64,000 nucleotides of DNA from Bartonella raoultii (lineage in GTDB: Bacteria > Pseudomonadota > Alphaproteobacteria > Rhizobiales > Rhizobiaceae): NCBI RefSeq assembly GCF_019659805.1, contig NZ_JAIFRO010000005.1, positions 74,543-138,542 on the forward strand, read 5' to 3'. Numbering within the stretch: the stretch's first letter is position 1; the number at the start of each line of letters is the position of its first letter. The notes under the pieces were generated by a model. The model was not told where the DNA came from. It searched no databases and saw nothing but the letters and a program-made list of their open reading frames with translations. Made by a program: the position numbers and the translations under genes. Of this stretch, positions 35,835-46,539 are shown one piece after another.

Positions 35835-38510
35835 TTAGGATTCTTTATATCTTTTTACAATTGCCGATTGTGCAGCCGCTAAACGCGCAATTGGCACCCG
35901 AAAAGGGGAGCATGAAACGTAATCTAGGTTATTTTCTTCACATAAAGCGATGGAAGCAGGATCACCTCCATGTTCTCCACAAATTCCTAATTTAATTTTT
36001 GCACGCTGTGAACGTCCACGCTGTGCAGCAATAGTAATAAGCTCCCCTACTCCGTCACGATCAATAGATACAAAAGGATCTTGTTCCAAAAGTCCTTTTT
36101 GAAAATACGTTGCCAAAAAAGGCGCTGCATCATCACGAGAAATACCAAAAGTCGTTTGAGTTAAATCGTTTGTTCCAAATGAAAAAAACTCTGCAGTTTC
36201 CGCAATTTCATCTGCACGAAGAGCTGCTCTTGGAAGTTCAATCATCGTCCCAACTATGTAGTGAATATTATTCCCCTTCTCCTTCATCACTTCGTTAGCG
36301 ACCTGATCAATACGCGCTTTTACAAAATCCAGCTCAGATTTCAGTGCAATAAGCGGAATCATAATTTCCAGCATAACAGGAGCGTTAGATTTTTGAGCAG
36401 CTTCTGCTGCTGCTTCAAAAATTGCTCGCGCTTGCATTTCTGCAATTTCAGGATAAGTAATAGCTAAACGACATCCTCTTAATCCAAGCATTGGATTAAA
36501 TTCATGTAATTGTTGCGCACGTTCAAAAAGTACTTCCGCAGATACTCCCATAACTTTTGCAACATCCAAAATTTCTGCATCTGTCTTGGGTAAAAATTCA
36601 TGTAAAGGTGGATCAAGTAAGCGAATAGTCACAGGTAAACCACACATAATTTCAAACAACTCAACAAAATCTGAGCGCTGCATTGGTAAAAGCTTATCTA
36701 ACGCGTTACGACGACCCGTTTCATCAGCACTTAAAATCATTTCACGCATAGCAATGATGCGTTCACCAGAAAAAAACATGTGCTCTGTACGGCAAAGACC
36801 AATACCTTCTGCCCCAAAAGAGCGCCCCATACGTGCATCAGATGGTGTTTCAGCATTAGCACGAACTTTTATACGCCGCATTCCATCCGCCCACTCCATC
36901 AATGTTGCAAAATCTCCGCAAAGTTCAGGTTGTAACATTGCAACTTTCCCTTTAAAAACCTCTCCACTTCCACCATCGATTGTAATGACATCGCCTTTTT
37001 TAAAACTTTCTCCTGCAGCAAACATTGTGTTTGTGTTATAATCAATTCGTACACTGCCCGCGCCAGCAATACACGGTTTTCCCATCCCACGTGCTACAAC
37101 AGCAGCATGGCTTGTCATACCACCACGCGTTGTTAAAATTCCTTCTGCAGCATGCATACCATGAATATCTTCTGGGCTTGTTTCAACCCGTACCAAAATA
37201 ATTTTTCGTCCTTCTGCCGATGCAGTTTCTGCCTCTTGCGAAGTAAAAACAACTTCACCCGTTGCTGCTCCAGGAGAAGCGGGTAAACCCCGTGCTACAA
37301 CAAAACGCGCTGCTTTAGGATCAAGTGTTGGATGAAGAAGTTGGTCCAGTGATTTTGCATCAATGCGCATCACCGCCTCTTCACGACTTATCAATCCCTC
37401 TTTCACCATTTCAATCGCTATCTTTAGAGCTGCGCGAGCCGTTCTTTTTCCTGAACGTGTCTGCAACATCCATAACTTACCCTTTTCAATAGTAAATTCA
37501 AGATCTTGCATATCCCTATAATGCTGTTCGAGTTTCTGAGCAATCTGACATAACTCTAAAAAAGCTTCTGGCATAATTTTCTCTAAAGATGGCTTATTTG
37601 AATCAGCAGCAATACGTGCATTTTCTGTAATATTTTGGGGCGTCCGAATACCCGCCACAACATCTTCACCTTGTGCATTAACTAAAAACTCACCATAAAG
37701 CTCTTTTTTTCCTGTCGATGGATTGCGCGTAAAAGCAACACCCGTTGCCGAATCTTCCCCCATATTACCAAATACCATTGCTTGTATATTGACAGCTGTT
37801 CCCCAACTTTCAGGAATATTATGTAATCGACGATAAGTGATCGCACGTGCTGTCATCCAACTTGAAAAAACTGCTCCAATCGCCCCCCATAACTGTTGTT
37901 CAGGATCCTGTGGAAAAGGTTTCCCTAACTTTTCTTCGACATATGCCTTATAGGAAATAATAACATCTTTCCAATCATCTGCTGTCATTTCTGTGTCAAC
38001 ATCATAACCATTACGTGCTTTTAACTCATCCAGAATCTCTTCAAAATACGCATGATCCAACCCTAAAACAACGTTAGAATACATTTGGATAAAACGGCGA
38101 TAACTATCATAAGCAAAACGTTCATTATTGGCTTGTAAAGCAATTGCTTTCACAGTCTCATCATTCATACCAAGGTTTAGCACTGTATCCATCATTCCTG
38201 GCATAGAAGCACGAGCACCTGAGCGAACAGAGAGTAAAAGAGGTTTTTTTTCATTACCAAATGCACGACCTGTTTGTTCACCAACACGTTGCAGCGCTTG
38301 TTTAACAACTTCCCGTAATTCTTCCGGATATGATTTATCATATGTATAATAAAAATTACAAACTTCTGTTGTAAGAGTAAATCCTGGAGGTACAGGCAAA
38401 CCAAGATTACTCATTTCTGCCAAGTTAGCTCCTTTTCCACCAAGAAGATTACGCTCACTGGCACTTCCTTCTGCTTGGCCATCCCCAAAACTATAAACCC
38501 ATTTTGTCAT
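35835..38510 (-). CDS. ppdK: Pyruvate, phosphate dikinase
   Basis: This 891-residue enzyme interconverts pyruvate, ATP and phosphate with phosphoenolpyruvate, AMP and pyrophosphate. The N-terminal ATP-grasp region starts WVYSFGDGQAEG and GGKGANLAEM. The central phosphohistidine domain has GGMTSHAAVVARGMGKPCIAG with the catalytic His. The C-terminal TIM barrel has GLCRTEHMFF, FGTNDLTQTTFG and GICGEHGGDP. Length is standard. The start has GGGAG 11 bases upstream. In this lineage it can link C4 metabolism to gluconeogenesis or run towards pyruvate. Confidence 0.97.
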   Translation of the reverse strand: MTKWVYSFGDGQAEGSASERNLLGGKGANLAEMSNLGLPVPPGFTLTTEVCNFYYTYDKSYPEELREVVKQALQRVGEQTGRAFGNEKKPLLLSVRSGARASMPGMMDTVLNLGMNDETVKAIALQANNERFAYDSYRRFIQMYSNVVLGLDHAYFEEILDELKARNGYDVDTEMTADDWKDVIISYKAYVEEKLGKPFPQDPEQQLWGAIGAVFSSWMTARAITYRRLHNIPESWGTAVNIQAMVFGNMGEDSATGVAFTRNPSTGKKELYGEFLVNAQGEDVVAGIRTPQNITENARIAADSNKPSLEKIMPEAFLELCQIAQKLEQHYRDMQDLEFTIEKGKLWMLQTRSGKRTARAALKIAIEMVKEGLISREEAVMRIDAKSLDQLLHPTLDPKAARFVVARGLPASPGAATGEVVFTSQEAETASAEGRKIILVRVETSPEDIHGMHAAEGILTTRGGMTSHAAVVARGMGKPCIAGAGSVRIDYNTNTMFAAGESFKKGDVITIDGGSGEVFKGKVAMLQPELCGDFATLMEWADGMRRIKVRANAETPSDARMGRSFGAEGIGLCRTEHMFFSGERIIAMREMILSADETGRRNALDKLLPMQRSDFVELFEIMCGLPVTIRLLDPPLHEFLPKTDAEILDVAKVMGVSAEVLFERAQQLHEFNPMLGLRGCRLAITYPEIAEMQARAIFEAAAEAAQKSNAPVMLEIMIPLIALKSELDFVKARIDQVANEVMKEKGNNIHYIVGTMIELPRAALRADEIAETAEFFSFGTNDLTQTTFGISRDDAAPFLATYFQKGLLEQDPFVSIDRDGVGELITIAAQRGRSQRAKIKLGICGEHGGDPASIALCEENNLDYVSCSPFRVPIARLAAAQSAIVKRYKES

Positions 38511-38689
38511 CGTATAAATTCTCCCATATCACTATCAAAATACTATGTGGCCTAAGCTTTATTGTTAAAAACAATGTTTTGATTCAAAATTGAATAAACC
38601 GAAGAACATACTGCTTTATAAGTGCATAATATAAACTTTTCCAAAAGGAAATGAGTACAGTTACAATCCCCATCTTCTAGAAAGACGAT

Positions 38690-39346
38690 TTAATTTTTAA
38701 GAAAACTATCAATTATCGAAGAAAAATCTTCTACCTTCATAGCACCTTCATACTTATGACCATTAATAAAAAAAGTAGGAGTTGCCTTGACACCAAGCTC
38801 TTTACCACGTTCAAAAGATGCATTCACTTCATCTAAAATAGTTTGATTCTTAAGACAAGCATTAAAACTTTCATCTGTAAAACCTGCCATTAAGCTAATT
38901 TTCTTCAACGGTGTTAGAGCATCTTTTGCCCAAACCCAATCATTCTGTTTTTGAAATAAAACTTCTATCAGCGGAAAATAACGATCTTCTGGTGCACACC
39001 GTGCTAACATAAAACCTGCTGTTGCCCGAGGATCAAAAGCATAATCACGGAAAATAAGTTTTACTTTTCCCGTTTTGATATATTTTTTACGTATTTGAGG
39101 AAGGACATCATTATAAAAATGTGCACAATGAACACAGGTTAATGAAGCATATTCAACAATTATTACTGGTGCATTCGCCTCACCCTCAAATCGATCCTGC
39201 ACTTTTCCCGATTGAAGAACTTCAGCCATATCAACAGTTGCAACTGGTTTAGGATCACTAGCAATAGTCGTCGATACATTGATTTGTGTGATGATCATTA
39301 AAAGAAAAATTATCCCGAAAGATCTAAAGGAACGACACTTTATCAT
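38690..39346 (-). CDS. DsbA-family thiol:disulfide oxidoreductase
   Basis: This 218-residue protein has a signal peptide (cleavage near TIAS at about 30) and a thioredoxin fold with active-site CVHC at 71-74 in EYASLTCVHCAHF. It has the cis-Pro loop GVKATPTFFING. It resembles the DsbA-like proteins (thioredoxin_4 group) that sit with a DUF721 gene and mutY in Hyphomicrobiales. It would act on disulfides of exported proteins. Which redox direction it uses cannot be read from the sequence. Confidence 0.92.
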   Translation of the reverse strand: MIKCRSFRSFGIIFLLMIITQINVSTTIASDPKPVATVDMAEVLQSGKVQDRFEGEANAPVIIVEYASLTCVHCAHFYNDVLPQIRKKYIKTGKVKLIFRDYAFDPRATAGFMLARCAPEDRYFPLIEVLFQKQNDWVWAKDALTPLKKISLMAGFTDESFNACLKNQTILDEVNASFERGKELGVKATPTFFINGHKYEGAMKVEDFSSIIDSFLKN

Positions 39347-39424
39347 AAATAATACTTTTCTATTGTTATTAAACGAATAAAATTTGATATTTTATTATAT
39401 ACTAAAAATATATAAGATATCTTG

Positions 39425-39925
39425 TTATTTATTATTTTTTTCTGTAAAAATGCAACAACCAAGTTTATAAAGTGATTGGCGAAGATTTTTATTTTCAACT
39501 TCCTCAAGCATTTGTTCTATGTATTTTTTATCTTTTTCACTCAAAGCTGGCTTCCTAGGTAAATGATTCGTGCGAATTGATATGTGCCTTTGTTCAATCT
39601 TGATGCGATTTATAGCAATATATCCCAAAAAGCCATTAATTTTATGCAGTAATTCATCTGTTTCATGCAGCAGTTTTAAAGCAGAATACCCTTCACATGC
39701 CACAATAAGTGTTGCAGGTTCAAAAACTTCATCTTGATCGGCACGACGTTTCCAAAGAATTTTAAGTGGCATTGTGTATTCACCAATATCATAACCTACA
39801 ATCTGCGGCCAATGCTCTATAAGTGCTATATTAAGTCCTGTTCGTTTTCGTAAAACTGGATCAAGTATTTGCGATGCTGTCTCAGAAAGAGAATAAAAAT
39901 AGCGCTTTTTAAATTGTTGGCTCAT
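39425..39925 (-). CDS. DUF721/DciA-like protein
   Basis: This 166-residue protein belongs to the DUF721 family. It has the N-terminal LIEHWPQIVGYDIGEYTMPLKI region followed by TLIVACEGYSALKLLHETDELLHKINGFLGY and IKIEQ. Members related to DciA bind the replicative helicase DnaB in bacteria without DnaC; whether this one does is not known. It is divergent from mutY and upstream of the DsbA-like gene, the common alphaproteobacterial arrangement. Confidence 0.82.
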   Translation of the reverse strand: MSQQFKKRYFYSLSETASQILDPVLRKRTGLNIALIEHWPQIVGYDIGEYTMPLKILWKRRADQDEVFEPATLIVACEGYSALKLLHETDELLHKINGFLGYIAINRIKIEQRHISIRTNHLPRKPALSEKDKKYIEQMLEEVENKNLRQSLYKLGCCIFTEKNNK

Positions 39926-40132
39926 TTTCCAAAATCATTATGCAGTCATTTACCAAATGATACTTATTTTTTCATCTTAAAATAATTATTTAAAAACTTC
40001 ATCAAATATCAACAAAACCCCATTCGTTTCTCACCAAAGAAACTCTAATATAAAAATTAAAAATAAACCATAGACTGTAAAATAAATGCTTTTTATTTTG
40101 CATTTTAAATTTCTCTATGATTGAAAACAATT

Positions 40133-41191
40133 ATGTATGAAATTTCTTCACGCCTTCTTTCTTGGTACGACCAAAAGCACCGTCATTTGCCATGGCGTGT
40201 TACTCCTGAAGAACAAACAAAAGGTATCCGTCCTGATCCCTATCATGTATGGCTTTCTGAAATCATGCTTCAACAAACAACTGTTGAAGCGGTTAAACCT
40301 TATTTTAAAAAATTTCTTAAACTTTGGCCCGACCTTTCTTCTTTAGCAAAAGCCTCACAAGACGATATTATGAAAGCGTGGGCTGGTCTTGGTTATTATT
40401 CACGTGCACGAAACCTTAAACATTGTGCTCAGCAGCTTATGGAAAATTACGGTGGACAATTTCCACAATCTGTAAAGGCCCTACAAACGCTCTCAGGTAT
40501 TGGAGACTACACTGCTGCAGCCATCGCCGCAATTGCTTTTAATCACCCTGTAGCGGTTGTTGATAGCAATGTTGAACGTGTTATAACGCGCCTCTTTGCG
40601 ATCGCTTCAGTTTTGCCAAAAGCAAAGGCTGAAATTAAAGAAAAAACACTCAAAATTATTGCTTTAAATCGTCCTGGTGACTTTGCTCAAGCTATGATGG
40701 ATTTGGGTGCATTAATTTGTACACCGCGTCAACCATCTTGTTACCTTTGCCCCCTTCAAAATTTATGTAGAGCTGCAAAAATGCAAAAAACAGAATCCTT
40801 TCCAGTTAAAGCTCCTAAAAAAGAACGTCCTTTAAAAACAAGCATCGCTTTCGTGGTACTTAATCATAAGCGACAAATTTATTTAGAAAAACGACAAGGA
40901 AAAAAACTCCTTGGTGGTATGACCCAAATTCCTAATAATATTGGAATAGACGACGAAAATGGACTCCAAAGTGCACCTTTGAATGCTAATTGGCAATTTA
41001 AAGGGCAAATTACACATATTTTTACCCATTTTTCTCTGAAACTTGATGTTTACTATACTGATAATGTTCATAAAATGAATCGCAAAAATGGCTGGTGGTG
41101 TGATATTCAGCATCTTGCCGAAGAAGCACTTCCTACAGTCATGAAAAAAGCTATTTCCGTAGCACTTCCTAATTCTTTCAAATCTAAATAA
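40133..41191 (+). CDS. mutY: A/G-specific adenine DNA glycosylase
   Basis: This protein of about 352 residues removes adenine mispaired with 8-oxoguanine. It begins YEISSRLLSWYDQKHRHLPWR and has EIMLQQTTVEAV with the catalytic Glu, helix-hairpin-helix LSGIGDYTAAAI and catalytic Asp in AVVDSNVERV. The iron-sulfur cluster motif is C-x6-C-x2-C-x5-C in CTPRQPSCYLCPLQNLC. The C-terminal NUDIX-like domain recognises 8-oxoguanine. A TTG at 40121 is also in frame; the ATG at 40133 is preferred, though neither has a clear ribosome site. Confidence 0.95.
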   Translation: MYEISSRLLSWYDQKHRHLPWRVTPEEQTKGIRPDPYHVWLSEIMLQQTTVEAVKPYFKKFLKLWPDLSSLAKASQDDIMKAWAGLGYYSRARNLKHCAQQLMENYGGQFPQSVKALQTLSGIGDYTAAAIAAIAFNHPVAVVDSNVERVITRLFAIASVLPKAKAEIKEKTLKIIALNRPGDFAQAMMDLGALICTPRQPSCYLCPLQNLCRAAKMQKTESFPVKAPKKERPLKTSIAFVVLNHKRQIYLEKRQGKKLLGGMTQIPNNIGIDDENGLQSAPLNANWQFKGQITHIFTHFSLKLDVYYTDNVHKMNRKNGWWCDIQHLAEEALPTVMKKAISVALPNSFKSK

Positions 41192-41460
41192 TTCTTCCTA
41201 CGTGCAAAAATGATTTTTTTTATTTACTACGTGGTGTTTCATTTTTTCATAAAGAACATTGATACATAATGATACTTTACAATGAGCGCATCAAACATCG
41301 TACAGTTTTTTCGTTTTAATCTGTTCATCATCAATCATGAAAAAATACTTATATGCATATCATAAGCAATATTGATATGGAGAAGAATACTTTCTATGTT
41401 CCTCTTAATACAAGAGGAGATGTACTTTAAATAAAAGAATCATGCTGTTAGCAACGCAGT

Positions 41461-42919
<1,459 letters not shown>

Positions 42920-43615
42920 ATGCCTCAAATAGATCTCGTTATTTTTGATTGTGATGGAGTTTTGGTAGACTCCGAGTATCTTGCAGCAAAAATTGGATCT
43001 CAATTACTTAAAAAAACGGGATATGAAATATCACCTGAAGAATTGAGTAAACGTTATGCTGGGCTTGTCTTTCGCGATATTCTTAAACATGTTGAAAAAG
43101 AAACAGAAAAACCAATTTCTGCTCATCTTATAGATCAAATGTCAAATCTTTTTAGCGCACAGATGAAAACGAGCTTATTTGCTATTGATGGTATAAGAGA
43201 AGCTGTAGAAGTCATTCAAAATCGTTATCCTTACTGTATTTGTTCTAATGCAAAAAGCGTCGATATAAAAGAGATGCTGACTATCGTTAATCTCTATGAT
43301 CTTTTTGAAAATAAAATTTTTTCCGCACCTGAGGTTGGAACAAAAAAAACAAAACCAGCTCCTGATGTTTTTCTTTTTGCCGCACAACAATTACAAGCAG
43401 AACCAATAAATACGATTGTTATAGAAGATTCACTACATGGCGTACATGCTGCCACAGCAGCAGGTATGCGTGTCATTGGTTTTACTGGAGGATCACATAG
43501 TTATCTTGGTCACTCTAATGTACTTGCAGAAGCTGGTGCTGAAACAGTTATCTCCAAACATGCTCATTTAGAACAAGTCTTGGAAGCAATGGCCATATGG
43601 AAAGATTCCTTATAA
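42920..43615 (+). CDS. HAD-superfamily phosphatase (subfamily IA)
   Basis: This 231-residue enzyme has motif I DCDGVLVDSE at about 10-19, motif II Ser in YCICSNAKS, motif III Lys in KTKPAPDVFLFAAQ and motif IV VIEDSLHGVHAA. The alpha-helical cap at about 20-85 marks subfamily IA, which includes phosphoglycolate phosphatase and beta-phosphoglucomutase-like sugar phosphatases. The substrate cannot be assigned. The ATG follows AAGGAATATCTC, and a small terminator is placed behind it. Confidence 0.9.
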   Translation: MPQIDLVIFDCDGVLVDSEYLAAKIGSQLLKKTGYEISPEELSKRYAGLVFRDILKHVEKETEKPISAHLIDQMSNLFSAQMKTSLFAIDGIREAVEVIQNRYPYCICSNAKSVDIKEMLTIVNLYDLFENKIFSAPEVGTKKTKPAPDVFLFAAQQLQAEPINTIVIEDSLHGVHAATAAGMRVIGFTGGSHSYLGHSNVLAEAGAETVISKHAHLEQVLEAMAIWKDSL

Positions 43616-43637
43616 AGAAACTCTCAGAGACATTTGT

Positions 43638-43660
43638 ATACTCTCATCAGAGTATTTTTA
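43638..43660 (+). terminator. Terminator behind the HAD phosphatase gene
   Basis: Stem ATACTCT/AGAGTAT with loop CATC is followed directly by TTTTTA, 22 bases after the stop codon. Confidence 0.75.
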
Positions 43661-44381
43661 TTAAAATGGCGTTACCAACGACGATTTGACGCATATCTCA
43701 AAAATGCTAAACAACTTTATAGAGGAGTTATAGTATATAACTTGCATGTATTATTATCATAATCCATATAGTTTTTATATCTACTCAATTTTAATGTAGG
43801 TTTGATAGAGATTTTTCTTTATATCCGTATACTAATATAAATTTAATGCAATCAAAAATGAACCCATAATTTTTTCTCTATTTATAATATAAGGATAAAT
43901 ACAAGCTATAAGAATAATGATTAAATGATAATAGTACATTCCATTTTAGTCTTTTATTTATCATAGATCCTATCTATCACAGTTTTTATATTTATTGATT
44001 TTTCTATATTAGAGAAATTATGGGATCGTCATTTTGTCTAAAAGACATAAACTTAAAGTATTTTTCTCTTTCTTTATTTCAACAATTTCAAGCTTTGTAC
44101 AGTAAAAAACGAAATAACTTTTTCTTATTATCTTATATAAAAAATATTTTATTACTTACCTATATTATTATAGGTTAATAACAAAATCCATTTATAGACT
44201 AGATTAAATAATCCTATATAATCAAATAATAAAATATTTGTAATTTATAATAAAAGTACAATAAGCATTTTTTCATATAAAATGAGTATTATTCCTCTTA
44301 TAAGGTTATATCAAAACTCTTCAAAAAATATTTTTTGAAAATATTAGTACAGTTTTAAATCATTCATTTTTTATGAATTAG
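43661..44381. other. Long gene-free AT-rich region
   Basis: About 720 bases, very rich in A and T, with no recognisable frame on either strand. It leads into the large inverted repeat ahead of the three-gene exported family. Confidence 0.5.
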
Positions 44382-44451
44382 TATAAATATATTATATCGA
44401 TATGTACTTTTATTATTGACTAAAAATACATATCGATATAATATATTTATA
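44382..44451. repeat. 25-bp perfect inverted repeat with AT-rich loop
   Basis: Arms 44382-44406 and 44427-44451 are exact reverse complements of 25 bp, centred on ATCGAT in each arm. After one mismatch a further 5 bp pair inward, leaving an 8-base loop. It ends 81 bases upstream of the first exported-protein gene. It is too long and too far upstream for a simple terminator of a known gene. It could be an operator, a cruciform, or the relic of a small mobile element. Confidence 0.85.
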
Positions 44452-44532
44452 TATAGTAAGAAGTTGCACATTTTGTATATTTTAATGTGTTTACTTTATT
44501 TAATAAAAGTAAAAAATATTTGAGGTAAAATT

Positions 44533-44889
44533 ATGTATAAAATATTTAAAAATTATGCATTCAGTGTTTGTATAGCTATTACTTTTCTTCTTTCACACAT
44601 TGTAAATGTAAACGCCCATCATTTAATAAATGTACCTAAAAAAGAAAGTATTGCTCAGCACACAACAGAACAAAAGAACGACCTTACATATAAAGCCGTA
44701 CGCATGGCAGCTCTTTATACTCCAGCTGTAAGTCATGGACAGGGAAATGAAGCTATCATTGGAGGAAAAATTGAAAAAGTTGTTGAGCCTATGAGCATAG
44801 CAATTGGAATCATGTGTACTGGCTATGTAATAAGCATAATTACATCTGTAATAGGATGGGTAAAGGATATAGTCTGGATATTCAAATAA
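44533..44889 (+). CDS. Small exported protein, tandem family member 1
   Basis: This 118-residue protein has a signal peptide (hydrophobic 8-25, likely cleavage after VNA at about 28), a polar stretch of about 55 residues, the family motif GGKIEKVVEPMSI at about 77-89, and a C-terminal hydrophobic segment at about 90-117. It is the first of three adjacent paralogues sharing the signal-peptide pattern (NY...SQIV-V-A) and the G-K-I/V-E-K-V-x-E-P motif. The leader AAATATTTGAGGTAAAATT carries a good ribosome site that is nearly repeated before the third gene. No known family was recognised. A membrane-inserted, pilin-like or phage-type small protein is conceivable but unsupported. Confidence 0.75.
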   Translation: MYKIFKNYAFSVCIAITFLLSHIVNVNAHHLINVPKKESIAQHTTEQKNDLTYKAVRMAALYTPAVSHGQGNEAIIGGKIEKVVEPMSIAIGIMCTGYVISIITSVIGWVKDIVWIFK

Positions 44890-45061
44890 TACTTTCTTAT
44901 AAACTATAAAATATAATGTTATTATGTATTTCAATAATCCTTTATAAATAATACATAATGAAGTGTACTCCTCTTACAGAAAACAGAAAAATATTCAATT
45001 TCTGCATTTACAAACTTCTTCGAAGTATTTTCTTATTAAGTAATAAATTGTAAGGTAAATT

Positions 45062-45412
45062 ATGACTAAGTCATTTCAAAATTATATATTAAGTATCTTA
45101 ATTACAATTGTTTTTTCTTTTTCACAAATTGTAAGTGTTCATGCAAGCCATTTAGAAAATAACTCTCAAAAAGAGAAAATTTCTATAACAGAACAGGGAA
45201 TGAAAAATCCAATAAATACAATATCTTTCTATACTTCAATCTTAAATTATGGAGTAAAACATGAAACTCCTATTGAAGGAAAAATTGAGAAAGTATTTGA
45301 ACCTATCACAATAGGAACTTTTGGAATTGGAATGGCACTAGGATATGGATCAAGTACGGTAGGACTATTTTTAGGATGGCTAATAGCTAAAATGGTAATG
45401 ATGTTTAAATAA
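45062..45412 (+). CDS. Small exported protein, tandem family member 2
   Basis: This 116-residue paralogue has a signal peptide with cleavage after VHA at about 28, a polar region, EGKIEKVFEPITIG at about 72-85 and a glycine-rich hydrophobic C-terminus (IGMALGYGSSTVGLFLGWLIAK). The motif differs from member 1 in one to two positions, while the region before it diverges strongly. The ribosome site is TAAGGTAAATT. The 172-base gap from the previous gene holds no other feature. Confidence 0.75.
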   Translation: MTKSFQNYILSILITIVFSFSQIVSVHASHLENNSQKEKISITEQGMKNPINTISFYTSILNYGVKHETPIEGKIEKVFEPITIGTFGIGMALGYGSSTVGLFLGWLIAKMVMMFK

Positions 45413-45586
45413 ATTCGTTAAAATGGAAATTTTATAGAAATAAAATATTTTAATTTTAAATATATATTTATTAACTCTCTCTGAGAAAAAGTAAATCTTA
45501 TAGTAAAAGGTGAAATAAGTTTAATTACTTTATATATAAACTTTATATTTTACTTATAATTATTTAAAAATATTTGAGGTAAATTA

Positions 45587-45964
45587 ATGATCGATTTATT
45601 TAGAAATTATATGTTGACTATACTTATAGTATTCGCTTTTTTTCTTTCACAAATTGTGAATGTTAATGCAAATCAATTCAATCATTACGCTGAACAAGAA
45701 AAAACTTCTGTTTCTCTAATAGAAATAGGAAAGAAAAAAGTAAGCGATATATATACTCTTCTTTATACATCAAATTTTACTGATAGAGGAAAAGATACAC
45801 CTCTTATTGAAGGAAAAGTTGAGAAAGTATTTGAGCCTGTTACAATTACATTGGGAGTTTTTTCTACAATAGGTGCTATAGGTTTTGGATTCTTAACAGG
45901 AACTGTCATGGCCTTATTTAGCGCAATAATCGGATGGGGGATTGGCAAACATAAAGTTAAATAA
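45587..45964 (+). CDS. Small exported protein, tandem family member 3
   Basis: This 125-residue paralogue has a signal peptide ending VNA at about 28, EGKVEKVFEPVTIT at about 77-90 and a C-terminal hydrophobic glycine-rich segment with a basic tail (GKHKVK). It is closer to member 2 in the motif and to member 1 in the upstream leader AAATATTTGAGGTAAATTA. A terminator follows about 50 bases downstream. Function unknown. Confidence 0.75.
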   Translation: MIDLFRNYMLTILIVFAFFLSQIVNVNANQFNHYAEQEKTSVSLIEIGKKKVSDIYTLLYTSNFTDRGKDTPLIEGKVEKVFEPVTITLGVFSTIGAIGFGFLTGTVMALFSAIIGWGIGKHKVK

Positions 45965-46012
45965 TTCAAGCTTATTCTGTTACTTTTTTGTTTGAAAAAT
46001 AGTATTTAACTG

Positions 46013-46043
46013 ACAGTCTGCTTCCTATGCTTAAGCAGACTGT
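46013..46043 (+). terminator. Terminator of the three-gene exported family
   Basis: Arms ACAGTCTGCTT (46013-46023) and AAGCAGACTGT (46033-46043) form an 11-bp stem with a 9-base loop, followed by TTTCTTATACTTTTT. It closes the tandem cluster. Confidence 0.85.
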
Positions 46044-46539
46044 TTTCTTATACTTTTTATCTATTATCAATAATAATAAAAATATAATACTTTTTAGCAT
46101 AAAAATATTTATTTAACACAAATAGAAATGGCTCTAGGTGCCAAGTTATAAATAAAATGCCATAAAATTACCACATAAATTCTTCAATATGTATTATAAT
46201 GCCATTTCGAAAAAATACACTGTCATATAAGTTTTTGCTTATAAAGATAAAAAAATACAAACACATCTTTTTTCATCATTGCTATTTTAGAAAACTGATT
46301 TTAGCATTAATGTGAATACATAAGTTAATATAAATTGTAAAATAAGAACGTGGATATTAAAAAATTCCATGAATATTCAGTGTATTATATCTTAAAAAAC
46401 AAATGAAATAATGTTATTACATTCTCTAAGTTATAAAAATAAAAAAACAAAATTCTATTCGTTTCATAATTTTCATATTATAAAAACATGAAATAAATAT
46501 CTTCACCAACTTGCCAGAAATAAATAAAGGAAAAAACTT
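46044..46539. other. Gene-free spacer upstream of thrC
   Basis: About 500 AT-rich bases with no recognised gene. No threonine attenuator or riboswitch structure was seen. The thrC ribosome site AAAGGAAAAAACTT is at the right edge. Confidence 0.5.

Noticed and set aside
36586-37041. A 151-codon plus-strand frame opposite ppdK
   Set aside because: It is antisense to the well-conserved ppdK coding region and its product is low-complexity Ser/Pro/Arg-rich, as expected for a shadow frame.
44623-44934. A 103-codon minus-strand frame opposite the first tandem exported gene
   Set aside because: The plus-strand gene has a ribosome site, a signal peptide and two paralogues, and the minus frame is Tyr/Ser-rich without any of these.
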